Of a stretch of 64,000 bases of DNA, positions 23,067-34,479 are shown in pieces. The notes under the pieces are model-generated. The model saw nothing but the letters and a program-made list of their open reading frames with translations. It ran no database searches and had not been told where the DNA came from. Each line of letters opens with the position of its first letter. Positions within the stretch are counted from its first letter, which is position 1. The DNA is from Adenanthera pavonina. Taxonomy: Eukaryota > Streptophyta > Magnoliopsida > Fabales > Fabaceae. The stretch is taken from assembly GCA_026686845.1 (NCBI GenBank), contig JAIVEN010000028.1, positions 8,261,001-8,325,000 on the forward strand. The letters are read 5' to 3'. Both the position numbers and the translations under genes were made by a program.

Positions 23067-24315
23067 TATTATAAAAGGTCTTATATTTAGAACTAAAACA
23101 AAAGATCCTATATATAGGACTGGATGGAGTATTAAATCTGAAAAGCTTAGAGACTAACTGTTTGGCAGGATTATATGCAATGGAGCTATTCGATGATGAT
23201 TCACAAAAGCATAGAAAATAGATAAAGATATATGCAATTTGGAAGGGATTAAAAAATTAAAATATAAGAAACAATCATATAAAATCTGAAAGGCTTATAG
23301 ACAAATCGTGATGGTGTGAGGATTGCATAATACAATTGAACTACAACACCCAATTGATATACAATGATCCTGGACAAAAGCATGTAATATATATGCGTTA
23401 ATCTATCTCCTTCATTCGGTGCAGTAATATCTAACTCATAATTGATAATTGCCTCAATCAATATTTTGGATGTCCGTTTTTGCATAGCGCTCGTTAAATT
23501 CAAATATATGAATAATATCTTCCAAAATTTGTAGATAGAGGCGCCATGAGGATCCAATCATTAAGCACAAAATGCATGAGTCAGATTATAACCTCCCGAG
23601 TTCAAATTGAAATAATGTTAATTTTTATTTGACCTGATTTGAAATTAAGATAAGTTGATATCATTATAAATAATAACGTTTCGGGATATTGTGGAATGAA
23701 ATTTTATTCCCATTAAAGTGGAAAATTTCAAATCAGACAAAAGCAATCCCTTTTAAAAGTAATAAATTTATTTTGGACAAAAATAATGCAAAAAAGTTTT
23801 AATTTCTTTCAAGGAAATTTTTATTTTTCTTATACAATTCTGACATAACACAATTAAATTATATATAAAAAAAAAAAGCAAATGACAGAATTACTTAGCG
23901 ACATATTTTTTAATAAATATGCTTCAGAATAAAAAATTAATTATTTGGTAAAAAAACATGTTAAACAAAAGGATAAATCTACTGTGTCCCAAAATAATAG
24001 AAAGTTTGGCTAAAAATTTTAAGGAGTGTGGCTCTAAAACTAATGAAGAAAAAACATGTTAAAAATAATATATAGTAATATTTAACAAATTTGTACACAT
24101 TACACTAAAAATATATTAAAAAAAAAATTGAAGATGTGGACTGGTAATATATATTGATTCAAAAATTTAAAGCTATTAAAACAAAGGGCAATTGGAAATT
24201 GAAAAAAAAATGCAATACTGTAAATATAATAAATTAATGCTGAAAAAAAGAAAAAGATAACGTAGCCATAAAACCATAATAATTATCACAAATCCAAATA
24301 ATGCAATAAACAATA
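23067..24315. other. Intergenic, no gene seen
   Basis: AT-rich sequence. A stretch at 23530-23600 (GGCGCCATGAGG ... CTCCCGAGTTCAAATTG) is faintly SINE-like but too degenerate to call. Confidence 0.35.
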
Positions 24316-24816
24316 CTCCCTCTGTACCTTAATATAATTCATCTTTAATTAACTCATTAAAATCAGGATAAATTTTTTAAAACATTAAAGTTGTCTTAAA
24401 ATTAATATGATTTTTATTATTATCCCTAATAAATATACCACAAATTTAAATAAGAAAAATACTTATATGTTTTTCTTTATGTATTTTCATGTTATTTTTC
24501 AATTAGAAGTTAACATATGAATTATTTTTTAATATATTGTAAATTTAGTTATTAATTATATATTAAAAATATTAACTTCTTGAACTTAAAAAGATTTAAA
24601 AGATCTACATGTTAAATTTTAATTGGAGAATAGTATGAAAACATATAAGGAAAAGCATATAAATTTACTCATTTAAATAATTCACTCTTTCTTACTTATA
24701 AATAAGGATATTTTAGAAATAAAATAATTAATACTTCAAAAACTTATAAAAATGGATCTATATTTAAGAAAATAACAATTTTTTAGAATATAGCTAATAA
24801 AAAATATGAAAGGTAG
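24316..24816. mobile_element. Foldback Stowaway-like MITE, about 500 bp
   Basis: TA-flanked ends read CTCCCTCTGTACCTTAATAT and, reverse-complemented from the right, CTACCTTTCATATTTTTTAT. The two halves fold on each other: ATATGTTTTTCTTTATGTAT in the left half pairs with the complement of ATACATATAAGGAAAAGCAT-like sequence in the right. Divergence between the arms is high, so the insertion is old. Confidence 0.55.
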
Positions 24817-24942
24817 TAATCACTAATACACATGGCAAGAGCTACTTAATTTGGGGATCTACTTAGATACTTAAAATTGCTCCATCCAATGTAGCTCCTA
24901 ATATTCCAGCATTTGCGTCGCGTGGGCTACTATTTGTATATA

Positions 24943-25255
24943 CTTCCTTCGGTCCTATTTACAAGGGACCTTCCAGAAGTTTTTTTGGGTCAGTTTTATA
25001 ATGAATTTTTTAATATTTTATAGAATTTTTCCTATTTTACCCTTATCATTTATTTCTTCTCATAAATTGTTATTAGACTTTTTGGATGAAAGAAATATTC
25101 TCAATTAGTCAAATGATATTTAATGTAAATTATATTATTATATTAAATAGGGGTAAAAAAGAAATGCTTGGTTTTTTTTTAAAATTTTAAGAAAATAACT
25201 AAATTTCTTAATTTACATCAAATAATTGAAAGTCCATTACAGTAAAGACCGGAAG
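24943..25255. mobile_element. Stowaway-like MITE, about 313 bp
   Basis: The left end CTTCCTTCGGTCCTATTTAC and the reverse complement of the right end, CTTCCGGTCTTTACTGTAAT, form imperfect inverted repeats. TA precedes the left end; the right TA is displaced. An (AT)n run of 22 bp follows at 25259-25281. Confidence 0.65.
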
Positions 25256-25929
25256 AAATATATATATATATATATATATATCCCATGAAACTCAATTCAA
25301 TATAATGTGTGCGCCCGCGCGTGAAGGCCGAAACAACTTTACATGGAAGAACCCAAGCGTCGGATACTTTATTAGTATAGTATACGTTTAAAACTAATTA
25401 ATCATTTTTTGATTAAAAACAAAGAATTAAATTATATGATTTAATATATGTGTATAATTCAACTGTTTATTTTATAGTAGAGGAAAAGTTTATGTGACAA
25501 AGACAAAATAGAGGAAAAGTCAACATTTTGTTCTAAATTTTAATTTTTAGTCATTTAATATGATCTATATCTCATATGAATCCTTAAATGTCATTTCCCA
25601 TGGAGTTTTTATAAGGTAAAATATAAATTATAAATGAAAAATATAAAATAAAGAAATTTAAGATTTGAAAATAATTGCAGAATGCCAATTCAATTTAACG
25701 TGAGTAATAGCGGCTCCTATCCCTTAAGTTAATTGTTGGAGTTAAATTTTCAGCTTTAGTATATGGAGTAAACCTAGTTAGAAAGAGTTTATCCCCTTTA
25801 TCTTCTGTATTCTGGCCAAAAGGCAGTAAACTCTGCTAGTGTAGAGGATTTTAATCCAAGACCAAACAAAAGAGATAGTTATGAATAGAAAATTATACTG
25901 GGAAAGTTATTATATTTGGACTCCATAAT
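25256..25929. other. Intergenic, no gene seen
   Basis: Starts with an (AT)n microsatellite (25259-25281); the remainder is AT-rich without coding signal. Confidence 0.35.
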
Positions 25930-25937
25930 GCTAAAAT

Positions 25938-26289
25938 CAGGGGCGGATGCAGACTAAACATTGTTTGGGGGGGGGGATTTTTAAAAAATCTTACCATGTG
26001 TAATATAAATACTAAGTATCATTCTTTTTTATGAAAAGTTAATATTAGTCAATAATAAAAATATTTTACTAAACTAATAAAATTTATATTTTATTCCTTT
26101 CTAAATATATCAATAATATATATTATATATTTATTTATTATGTATATAGTGTTTATTATATATATAACTTGAATGTGCATGTGTGTGTAGGGATGGGGAG
26201 GGGCCAACTATAAATATTTGATATTATTATGTGTATGGAGTGTATATTATCTATTTAAAAGGGAAAGGGTAGGAGGTTAGACGGAAGTG

Positions 26290-26324
<35 letters not shown>

Positions 26325-26365
26325 GGGCAAGGGCCCCTCCCAGCTTGTACGTAGGTCCACCCCTG
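25938..26365. mobile_element. hAT-type MITE, 428 bp
   Basis: GCTAAAAT at 25930-25937 is repeated exactly at 26366-26373, an 8-bp target duplication as made by hAT transposases. The ends are inverted repeats: CAGGGGCGGATGC on the left and, reverse-complemented, CAGGGGTGGACC on the right. The interior is non-coding and holds runs of G, including the hexamer array at 26290-26327. Confidence 0.85.
26290..26327 (+). repeat. (GGGTGA)n array with G-quadruplex pattern
   Basis: Six runs of three or more G are separated by TGA loops and end in six G residues, within the hAT-type MITE. This satisfies the usual G3N1-7 quadruplex rule on the plus strand. A run of ten G residues also occurs at 25967-25976. 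Confidence 0.85.
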
Positions 26366-26528
26366 GCTAAAATTTACATTAGTCGGTAATTTTATGTACT
26401 ATATAGTTGTCAATAAAAAAGGGTGGATCTTTGCTTAACAAGAAATCTGTTAAGCTATAATATACATATATACTAAAATAAGATTCGATAATTAGTCTAA
26501 ATATATGTTAATTTAATTTGTTGATCGT

Positions 26529-26729
26529 TTAATAAAGGGGATCAAATATAAGATTATGGGAGTGATGAGGAAAGTCAAGTGCATCCTCATTGGGATTCAT
26601 ATCATCATCAACTAAGGCCAAGCCTTTCACAAAGTCAACGCAACATAATTCAGATGAGGACATTCTGGATAATAATAGGTTGGATCTTGGGGGGTGAGGG
26701 ACACCATCAACACAAGTTTCCATATTCAT
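26529..26729 (-). CDS. Small uncharacterised ORF, 66 aa, uncertain
   Basis: A short frame starts MNMETCVDGVPHPPRS and continues with an acidic stretch (LALVDDDMNPNEDALDFPHH). Its composition is less AT-driven than the noise frames nearby. TATATATA lies about 50 bp upstream on the same strand, near 26775. I do not recognise a family, and there is no signal peptide or membrane segment. It could be a remnant exon, a small gene or chance. Confidence 0.2.
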   Translation of the reverse strand: MNMETCVDGVPHPPRSNLLLSRMSSSELCCVDFVKGLALVDDDMNPNEDALDFPHHSHNLIFDPLY

Positions 26730-26965
26730 GATGATGTGGGACTTTCTGATTGGCAGATACTATACTTATAGTACTATATATATACATCAATATGCAATGG
26801 TAATATTTAAAAATAATTTTTTATATAAATCCTCGTCAAGTTATATTCATGTCCCTATAAATTTAAAAATTTGATATGTCCTGTTTTTATTTTTTCCACG
26901 GGAGAATTGGGCAGGGCGGCATAAATCTTTGAACCAACCCAGCATTAATTCACTTATTGGCTTAA

Positions 26966-26993
26966 TTTTCTTTCTTTCTTTCTTTCTTTCTTT
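26966..26993. repeat. (TTTC)n microsatellite
   Basis: Seven near-perfect TTTC units. Confidence 0.8.
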
Positions 26994-28097
26994 TTTTCTC
27001 TAATCCAACTCCAATTAATCATTCCTAACCTAATTTAACAGCTCATCCTGCTGAAGAGTACTTCTGATAAGAAATAGATAAATTAGAAAAAAAAAAAAGT
27101 GAGCAATACCTCTGCTGGAGATCTGGTTTGTATTTTTCTTGTAATTTGTAATGACAAATCTAGATCATCTGGTTTTAATATAGATAGTCTAGATTTCATT
27201 TTTAAAATTTATTATTTTTATTATTAATTATTATCTTTTAAAAAATTGCAATTAGAAATTTTTTTTTTAAATATTGTTTCTTTTAAAATTAAAAAAATTA
27301 AAATTGAAAAGAAAAAATTAATTCTTCAAATTTGCTATTAAATCAGTAACCATTTTGTGGGGCCCACATGTAGGAAGGAGACACCGCTCATTTATTTATA
27401 TCTCTCTAATTTCATGTCTATAAAGAACTTCAGAAATCCCAGTCCTTTATCCAACTAATCAACTTCCTTGGTTAGGTTGATCATCGGTAGGAAAAATTTA
27501 AAAATTCAAACGACATCCACAAGGATTCACACCCAAAACAAGATTAACAGACTTGTTCTGTAAATCACCCTTCATTCATGGAGTCTAATTTGCTTTGATT
27601 CTTGTTCTACTGGCATTAATAATTTAATTTGTATCTAGAAATGAATCATCCCCAATGTAACACTGATGTGGGTATCTATATCAAATATCATATAGTATGA
27701 TATCAAAGATACATTAATTATTAAAATTTTAGGATATGGATGCATGCGATATTCATACATATATAATATTATTTATATAATTATTTATATATATAATTAA
27801 TAAATCAACTCATTAAAAGAAAAAATTGATATTAAATATTCTAAAGAATTATAGTATAAATGTTAAAATAAATTATAAAATATTTATAAAAACTTGAAAT
27901 GATTCTATTTTACTATAAAAATTTGAAACAATATGAATTAGTACAAAGTGATATAGATAGATATGTATATATAAATATGATGCGTGTATTGGATATGTGT
28001 GCACCTATCTTTTTAAAATACCGATAATTTATATATCATCCCTAAGCTTGTAGATCCACAATAAAGACTTTATCTCTTTTATATATACCCAAAACTA
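26994..28097. other. Intergenic, no gene seen
   Basis: Very AT-rich, with several short (AT)n runs and no coding signal on either strand. Confidence 0.35.
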
Positions 28098-28645
28098 ATG
28101 TTGTCAGAACTGAACTGAACATTGAATCGGGCAGAGCACATATTCAAGATTTAATGGTTTAACTGTTATCTAATTGAGATTGGATCGGTAGTGATTAAAA
28201 TAATATATTTTAAACAAATAATATATGTTTAAATAAATTTTATAATTTAATTAAAATCTCAAACTAAATAATACTAAATTATTAATCAATTATCCACCAC
28301 AAACAAATTATTAATAGGTTTATAACTCAATATTTAAATTAAAATATGTTAATATTCATCCATAATCACATTTTGAGTTCAAAATAATCAACTAATAATA
28401 TATTATTATATTATTTGATAAGTAAATTTATAATTTTCAATAATTATATATCATAATAATATTTATATAATATTATAATATAATAAGAAAAATATTTTGT
28501 ACTAATGTTATTTTGTCTTAAAAAATAAAAAAAAAATTAGGACCAATTCAAAGCTAATTCCACTGCCGGTCATACTATATAACCAGACCAGATTTGACAT
28601 TGGTTGTTGGTCGAACCACATGGTCCGGTTTTGTTCTAACAACAT
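28098..28645. mobile_element. Non-autonomous DNA transposon, family 2 copy A
   Basis: The left end ATGTTGTCAGAACTGAACTG and the reverse complement of the right end, ATGTTGTTAGAACAAAACCG, form inverted repeats around 548 bp of AT-rich, non-coding DNA. No clean target duplication was seen, so the superfamily is not assigned. A probable relative in opposite orientation lies at about 59786-60462. Confidence 0.55.
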
Positions 28646-28807
28646 TGCCCCAAACAATAGAAGTAGAATTACTCCTATTATAAATTTTTTTTTATTTTTA
28701 TATTTGTCTCTAATTAAATAATCATGATGGGTAGAAATTAAGAAAGATATAATAAAGATAAGTTATGATTTAATGAAAGTAATATTTGCAAAATTCAATA
28801 ACTTTAA

Positions 28808-29460
28808 GGGGGAATGACACTTGAGGACCAAGACTTTGAATTAATTCCAGTTTAGGATCATAAAATTCAAAAATACTAAAAAGGACCATGATTTTAAATT
28901 AATTAAAAACGTAAATATGAAAGGACCTAAATGCCCCTGTTAAAATGTTTTACACTCAACATCTACTTTTTACTACTCTTTTTTATAAATTTGACACTGA
29001 ATATCTCAAATTTTACACTGAATACAATAAAGAATTCAACTCTCAAAATTTTACACTCATCTTCTACGTTTTACTACTCATATCCCACGATTTGACACTG
29101 AAGACTCTTGATTTTATACTGGATAAGTCTCAAAATTTTATACTCAACTTTCATTTTTTAATACTCAACATCTATTTTTTACTACTCTTTTTCATAAATT
29201 TTACACTAAACTTTCTCAATTTTATACTCATATTCCATAATATGTTTAGTGTAAAATTAGGGATGTTCAGTGTCAAATTTATGAAAAAGAGTAATAAAAA
29301 GCAGATGTTGAGTGTAAAATGTTTTAACAGGGGCATTTAAGTCATTTCATATTTACGTTTTTAATTAATTTAAAATCATGGTCTTTTTTTGGTATTTTCA
29401 AATTTTGTGATCCTAAAATGGAATTAATTCAAAGTCTTGGTCCTTAAGTGTCATCTTCCC
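28808..29460. mobile_element. Mutator-type foldback MITE, 653 bp
   Basis: TAACTTTAA at 28799-28807 is repeated exactly at 29461-29469, a 9-bp target duplication as made by Mutator-like transposases. The arms are very similar over about 200 bp: GGGGGAATGACACTTGAGGA on the left and, reverse-complemented, GGGAAGATGACACTTAAGGA on the right; both continue with CCAAGACTTTGAATTAATTC. The centre repeats TTTTACACTSAA-like words. A 131-codon open frame at 28945-29340 only reflects these repeats. Confidence 0.85.
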
Positions 29461-29469
29461 TAACTTTAA

Positions 29470-30504
29470 TTACTTTTAACTTGTATTTGTAAAATAATTA
29501 ACAATGACTTATGATGGGAATAGAGGGAGCAATACACACGTATACTTTGTGCTGCAATAAAAATAAAAACCTAGGAAATTTAGACATTTTAAATTTAGGA
29601 GAGAATTTTTTTTTTTAAAGGTCTGATTAGAAACTTCAAGGTATTATACAAGTTTCCATGTATCAACACCAATTTAAAAAAAAAAAAGTCAATTAGTATT
29701 GCATCAATATACATACATATAAGAGGATATAACTTGATACAAATTTGTCCCAACTCCCAATCAAACATACGGGTTAATTAACGATATCTTGCATTAATAA
29801 ATTAAAAAAAAAAATTTATCTGAGATCCTATATAGCTCATTATTTAGATTCTTATGTTTATTAGCATTTTGCACAAATTATGTCAAGATAAATATGTAGA
29901 AAACATGCATATTGCTTTCGGAATAATTTTCAACACCATGCAAATAGTATATAAATGCCAGAAAAAAAAAACTAATAGAATAGTTTAGTGGTATGCATGC
30001 CACTATATTTCAATTTTTAATTTTTATCAAAATATCAAACTTATCAATATAAAATATAAAAAGCATATATAGAAACCGCATGATTTACAAACTATTATCA
30101 ATGTAACTTCCATATTCCATGTAAATCACTCTAATGTTCAGAAAAAAGTAAAATAAATTGCAGTAGCTAGTTAGTCATGAAAAACACACACCCACACACA
30201 TAACCGGTGCTATGCCACCCTACTCCACGAAAAAAGCGATTTTATTCCTTTCTTGTCCTTTCTCGAGGAAAGGAAAAGAGAGTCAGTTGCGCCGTTCAGC
30301 ACGTCACCAAACAAAACGAACAATAATCGTTTTTTTTTCAACTGAAATTTAATTTCGTTGTTCAACCTTTCAAGTTTCAACCAAGGTCAAAACCAAACTT
30401 CCACCGTAACCAACGACCACATGGGGTTCATAAATGAGAAAATTATCATTGACCAGATAAATTTAAACATGAAAAAAATTTATCTAGTCAATGACAGATC
30501 AAGA
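29470..30504. other. Intergenic left flank of the Mutator-like element
   Basis: AT-rich, without a recognisable gene. A less AT-rich patch at 30190-30330 has no homology I can name. Confidence 0.35.
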
Positions 30505-30513
30505 AAGACACTG
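30505..30513. repeat. Left target-site duplication of the Mutator-like element
   Basis: AAGACACTG, identical to 41054-41062. Confidence 0.9.
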
Positions 30514-30838
30514 GGGTTTTTTGAGCCAAATATAATAAATAAATAAATTATTTATCAATATATGTGTTGTTAGAAATAATTTACTGATTTATAATAATAA
30601 AAATTGATGATCAAAAAATCGATAAGCATGTTGTGAATAAGTTGATGAATGAAAACGCGACTTAAAATCTTTTTTAAATAAAGAAGCAATCGATTGGCTC
30701 ATGAACAGGCGTAATGAAGAATTCTAAAACAAGTCGATTGGTAATCAATTGACTTAACTTTTATTTTATTTTTTTAAATAAATAAGTTTTTTTATCAACT
30801 TCTTTTCTTTTTCTCTAATTTTGTTAGATGTATTGTTA

Positions 30839-31070
30839 CATTCCATTATCAAGAAAGAATGTGTTTTTTTTATTGTGCAGTGATTTCATTTTTATCATTT
30901 ATTTATTATTTATTATTATATTATTAATATTGTAACTAATCTTAGACTTAATAAAAGGAGTGAAATTAAAAAGAGTAAACTTAGAATTTTTTAAAAAAAT
31001 TTAAAAATATAATAAATAATTTTTAATATATGTGAAATCCCTTTCATTATCTTATAAATTTAGAATTAAT
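30839..31070. mobile_element. MITE copy nested in the left MULE repeat (outer)
   Basis: Matches the reverse complement of 40487-40722, with shared words such as TTAATAAAAGGAGTGAAATT. It is the same family as the inner copies. The end nearest 31070 lacks a clear terminus. Confidence 0.55.
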
Positions 31071-31379
31071 AATTTTTTTAATATAAAAAATTAATAGTTT
31101 AGAAAATGAAAAAAAATGGGATTCATTGCTTAATCAATTACTTTTAAAAAAAGAGAACATGTGAATTGAGTAGTCCATCGACTTCTAGTTAATATTTTTT
31201 AAAAAATAAATAAATAAAAGATCTATAATAAAAATATTTCTAAATAAATAGTTTCAGTTAGAAATTTAGTTTATCTCAGTTGAAAATTCAATATGTATAA
31301 CTTAGAGATTTTCAAATTGGATCCTAATTGAAAAATAATTTTTATTTTAACGACTCTTTTATTATTATTTTTAGATATG

Positions 31380-31635
31380 TTTCCTCTATCCCATATTATT
31401 AAGATGACATGAGATTTTTTTTTATAATATAAGATAATATCTAGTGATTTGTTACTGTTATTTCTTATTTATTAAATTATTAATATTATAAATTATCTTA
31501 TATTTAATGAAAGAATTAAAATTAATAGAGGTAACATCTGAAATTTTTATTTTTTAAATTTAAAAATATAATAAATGTTTCTTAATATATGTAAAACCTA
31601 TCCCATTATCTTATAATAATGTGGGACTGAGGGAG
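31380..31635. mobile_element. MITE copy nested in the left MULE repeat (inner)
   Basis: The ends TCCTCTATCCCATATTATTA and, reverse-complemented, CTCCCTCAGTCCCACATTAT are Stowaway-like inverted repeats, with TA on the right. It corresponds to 39835-40071 in the other arm. Confidence 0.65.
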
Positions 31636-31795
31636 TAAAAAAAATATAATGATTTGATTTGTATAATGATTGGAACGAATTATTTTTATAATAAATAGAA
31701 AAATAATAGCTTATAATAAAAATTGTAATTATTTTATTATTAAGAAAATATTATTAATAAATAAATCCTAACAAATATCAAATAAAAAAAATATT

Positions 31796-32109
31796 AGATC
31801 ATTATTATTGTTTAATAATCATAAAAAAGATAAAAAAATTAATTAAGAGTTGAAAAAGTTAAATAATGAATAACTAATAATAAGCAACTAATAATGATAA
31901 AATAACACTATAATTAAGTAGCAAATATGTAAAAATGCTAATGTAAATTTAATAATTAATTGATAAAAATAATTGATTATAAAATGAAAAAGGATGATTG
32001 ATTAGTAATAATTGGCTATTATGTACGAAAGTTTGATCATCTCATTCATAGTGACTGCCAATACCACATCTTGCTCTTCTTCTATTACGTCATGATTGTT
32101 TTGGTTGTA
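31796..32109. other. MULE interior between left repeat and PMD gene
   Basis: AT-rich, non-coding. It would contain the PMD 3' end and terminator, but no signal is clear. Confidence 0.35.
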
Positions 32110-34280
32110 TGTCCTATTCTGTATGGTGCAATTCAGGTAAATCAATTCTTGATGGTGTTTGTGCAGTATTCAAATCAAACCAAATAGAGTCAGCCAGAGA
32201 AATTGACTGGCGTGGAGTCTCAAATGTTTGATTTAATGGCTCACCATGTTGAAATGAAGACATGTTATACTTAGCATTGAATAATGTTGAGTCACCCAAT
32301 AAAGACATGAATGATCCAGACTGACAAGGAATAGGAGAGCTAAATGGGGGCAATGAGGATGACAGCATGAAAGAAGAAGATGCGACTCCTACAAATATAC
32401 TGGATGTGGTCAAAGTAGTAGTATGATCTTGTGGCATTGTATTTTTTTCTTGAGAAGCAATTGGTGGCTTGGTTGATAAATAGCCATCACGTCGTTTACT
32501 TGGTCTTCTAAGCTGAGGAATCGATCTGTGGACGTGGTGGCTCTTGTGCAGGTGGAGCAAGCTCAAGTTCCATGTTGAAGCATTGCTCTCTCATTACAAT
32601 CAATATATTACGTTGGTCCTGAGCTACCCTTGTATGAAAATCAGTTGACATTTTTGGAGGGTAAGTAATAGTAAGCCTATACAAATCTTTGGCTATATCA
32701 GCTTGAAATTAATAATAAAACATTAGATTATAATGTTGTCTATGTTTAGAAAAAAATACAATGACGGTGAAAAGAGATAAAGATGTTACCACATAACCAA
32801 TTGCACTACTAGTAGGATGGATCCAACATCGTGTATGTCTCCAATACCATTGCATGTACTCAGATGTATGATAAAACACCTCATTTGCTTGAGGAGCATC
32901 AATAATAGCATAAGGCCAATTAAACCATGCTCCAAGGAAGATTTTGTGAGCTTTAATCCAATTTTCCTAGGTTTTCCCTCGCAACTGTGCCTTGTGAAAA
33001 TCGTCCAAGTTTGTCAAAGGCATAGAAATTGGCTACTGGAAATCAAATTGCCTTAGAACACGATCAGAGTGATGCCATTCTATTATGTGAAAGCATATAA
33101 CGGGGACAGAAGTACACCAAATGTCACTTGTTTCCAAGCAATAATCTGGAATCAAGATTCCTAGGAGATTCATAGGGCTGCCAAATGATCTCATCATCAT
33201 CCATTGCATCAAGTAAACTCCTATAACGTCGTAAAGCCGAGCGATTAGAACGAGGGGCTAATCGTATTTCCTCCACCTATGATTATAACAAAGCACATGT
33301 TAAAATAAGTATGATTTTAATAAGTTAATATGAAATATTTATAGTGCTTTTTTAGTATACCAAAATCCCAATGGTGGTAAAAGAGGATAAACATCATTAT
33401 TTGGACTCAATGATGGTGGTCGCTCTAGTGCTAGTACAGGAAAGCGATCCCATACCCATAAATGCAGTAATGCTAAGCAGCCATCAATATTCACCTTAGA
33501 AGAGTTAGTGACATTGCACATTTCTCTGTATAGGTGAGCTAACACTGCTAAACCCCACCTATATTTTCCAACTTCCTTAAAATTTGATAATAAAGGAAGA
33601 TACATTAAATAAACCCTATGACCAAACATATCTGGCATCAGGTATCCACCGATTAATTTAAGGATGTACGCATGTGCAAAATATTGTTTTTCCATATTTG
33701 ATGCATTATCATCCAACTGACTAAAATGATCTTCTAACCAATTCAAAAATAGCCTTTGTCCGTATATGTTCTCAGAAGGTAGACAAATTTCGAGGTAGCA
33801 TTCACACACCTCTGGCCAATTATTTGTTTTTTGACCAATTACAGGAAGTCCTGCATAAGGAATGCCTAATTATATAGCTATATCCTCTAAAGTTATGGTG
33901 CATTCTCCACGTGTAGTGTGAAAGGTATGAATCTCAGGACGCCACCTCTCAATAAGTACAGAGATCAAACTTCGATCATACTCAAATTGGCCTAGTCGAT
34001 AAACACCATAGAATCCAGCTTGTCTAAGATACTTAATTATTTGGATTGGAGGCTCACCCAATTGCATGAATCACCGAGTATTAAGGATTCTATCAACCTA
34101 CAAAATAAATGGAAACAAAGTTGATAGAAAAGCATAACAATTAGTAATATGTGAAGATTTTTACTTACATTATTGTCCCACACTGCCTGTGAAATATGTC
34201 GCTCTTGTAGGTATAATAATGAGCTATCTACTGGGACTAATTGAATGACCTGATGTGGCTGCTCTATTTATTAAAAGTCT
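32110..34280 (-). pseudogene. Plant mobile domain (PMD, MAIN/MAIL1-type) gene, decayed
   Basis: Four blocks can be read on the minus strand. The first (about 34280-34169) has VDSSLLYLQERHISQAVW and ends at a GTAAGT donor. The second (34097-33361) has MQLGEPPIQIIKYLRQAGFY, RLGQFEYDRSLISVLIERW and TLEDIAI, then LIGGYLMPDMFGHRVYLMYL and LLHLWVWDRFPVLA. The third (33276-32790) has IIWQPY and CFHIIEWHHSDRVLRQFDFQ. The last (about 32705-32110) is a low-complexity tail. This is the order of the plant mobile domain family, whose members MAIN and MAIL1 are nuclear proteins that affect gene expression and transposon silencing. A TAA (consistent with CAA-to-TAA) splits the second block near 33867, further stops and a frameshift lie in the third and fourth blocks, and no ATG is visible at the start. 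It follows the transposase on the same strand. Confidence 0.8.
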
Positions 34281-34417
34281 CTGCATTGGATGGAGTAAAC
34301 AGTGTCCAATATTAAAAAAATTATAATAATGCAACCCAGCTAAAAGTCTCTACATTGGATGGAGTAAACAGTGTCCAATATTAAAAAAAAAAATTATAAT
34401 AATGCAACCCATGCTTT
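34267..34417. repeat. Short tandem duplication between transposase and PMD gene
   Basis: A unit of about 75 bp starting AAAGTCTCTGCATTGGATGG occurs twice; the copies differ by a few substitutions and the length of an A-run. Confidence 0.85.
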
Positions 34418-34479
34418 AGATTAATAATACAAATTTCATTACATTTCACAAAAGTCAAACGCACATAGTTTCATACAAA

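Larger units (their letters stand above)
30514..31795 (+). repeat. Left terminal inverted repeat of the MULE
   Basis: About 1.28 kb matches the reverse complement of 39640-41053. Anchors include AATAATTTACTGATTTATAA at 30572, AATTGATGATCAAAAAATCG at 30603, and TTGTATAATGATTGGAACGA-like sequence near 31659. It contains two MITEs at positions matching those in the right repeat. Confidence 0.85.

Noticed and set aside
28945..29340. Open frame of 131 codons
   Set aside because: It is entirely inside the Mutator-type foldback MITE, and its sequence is only the repeated TTTTACACT-like words.
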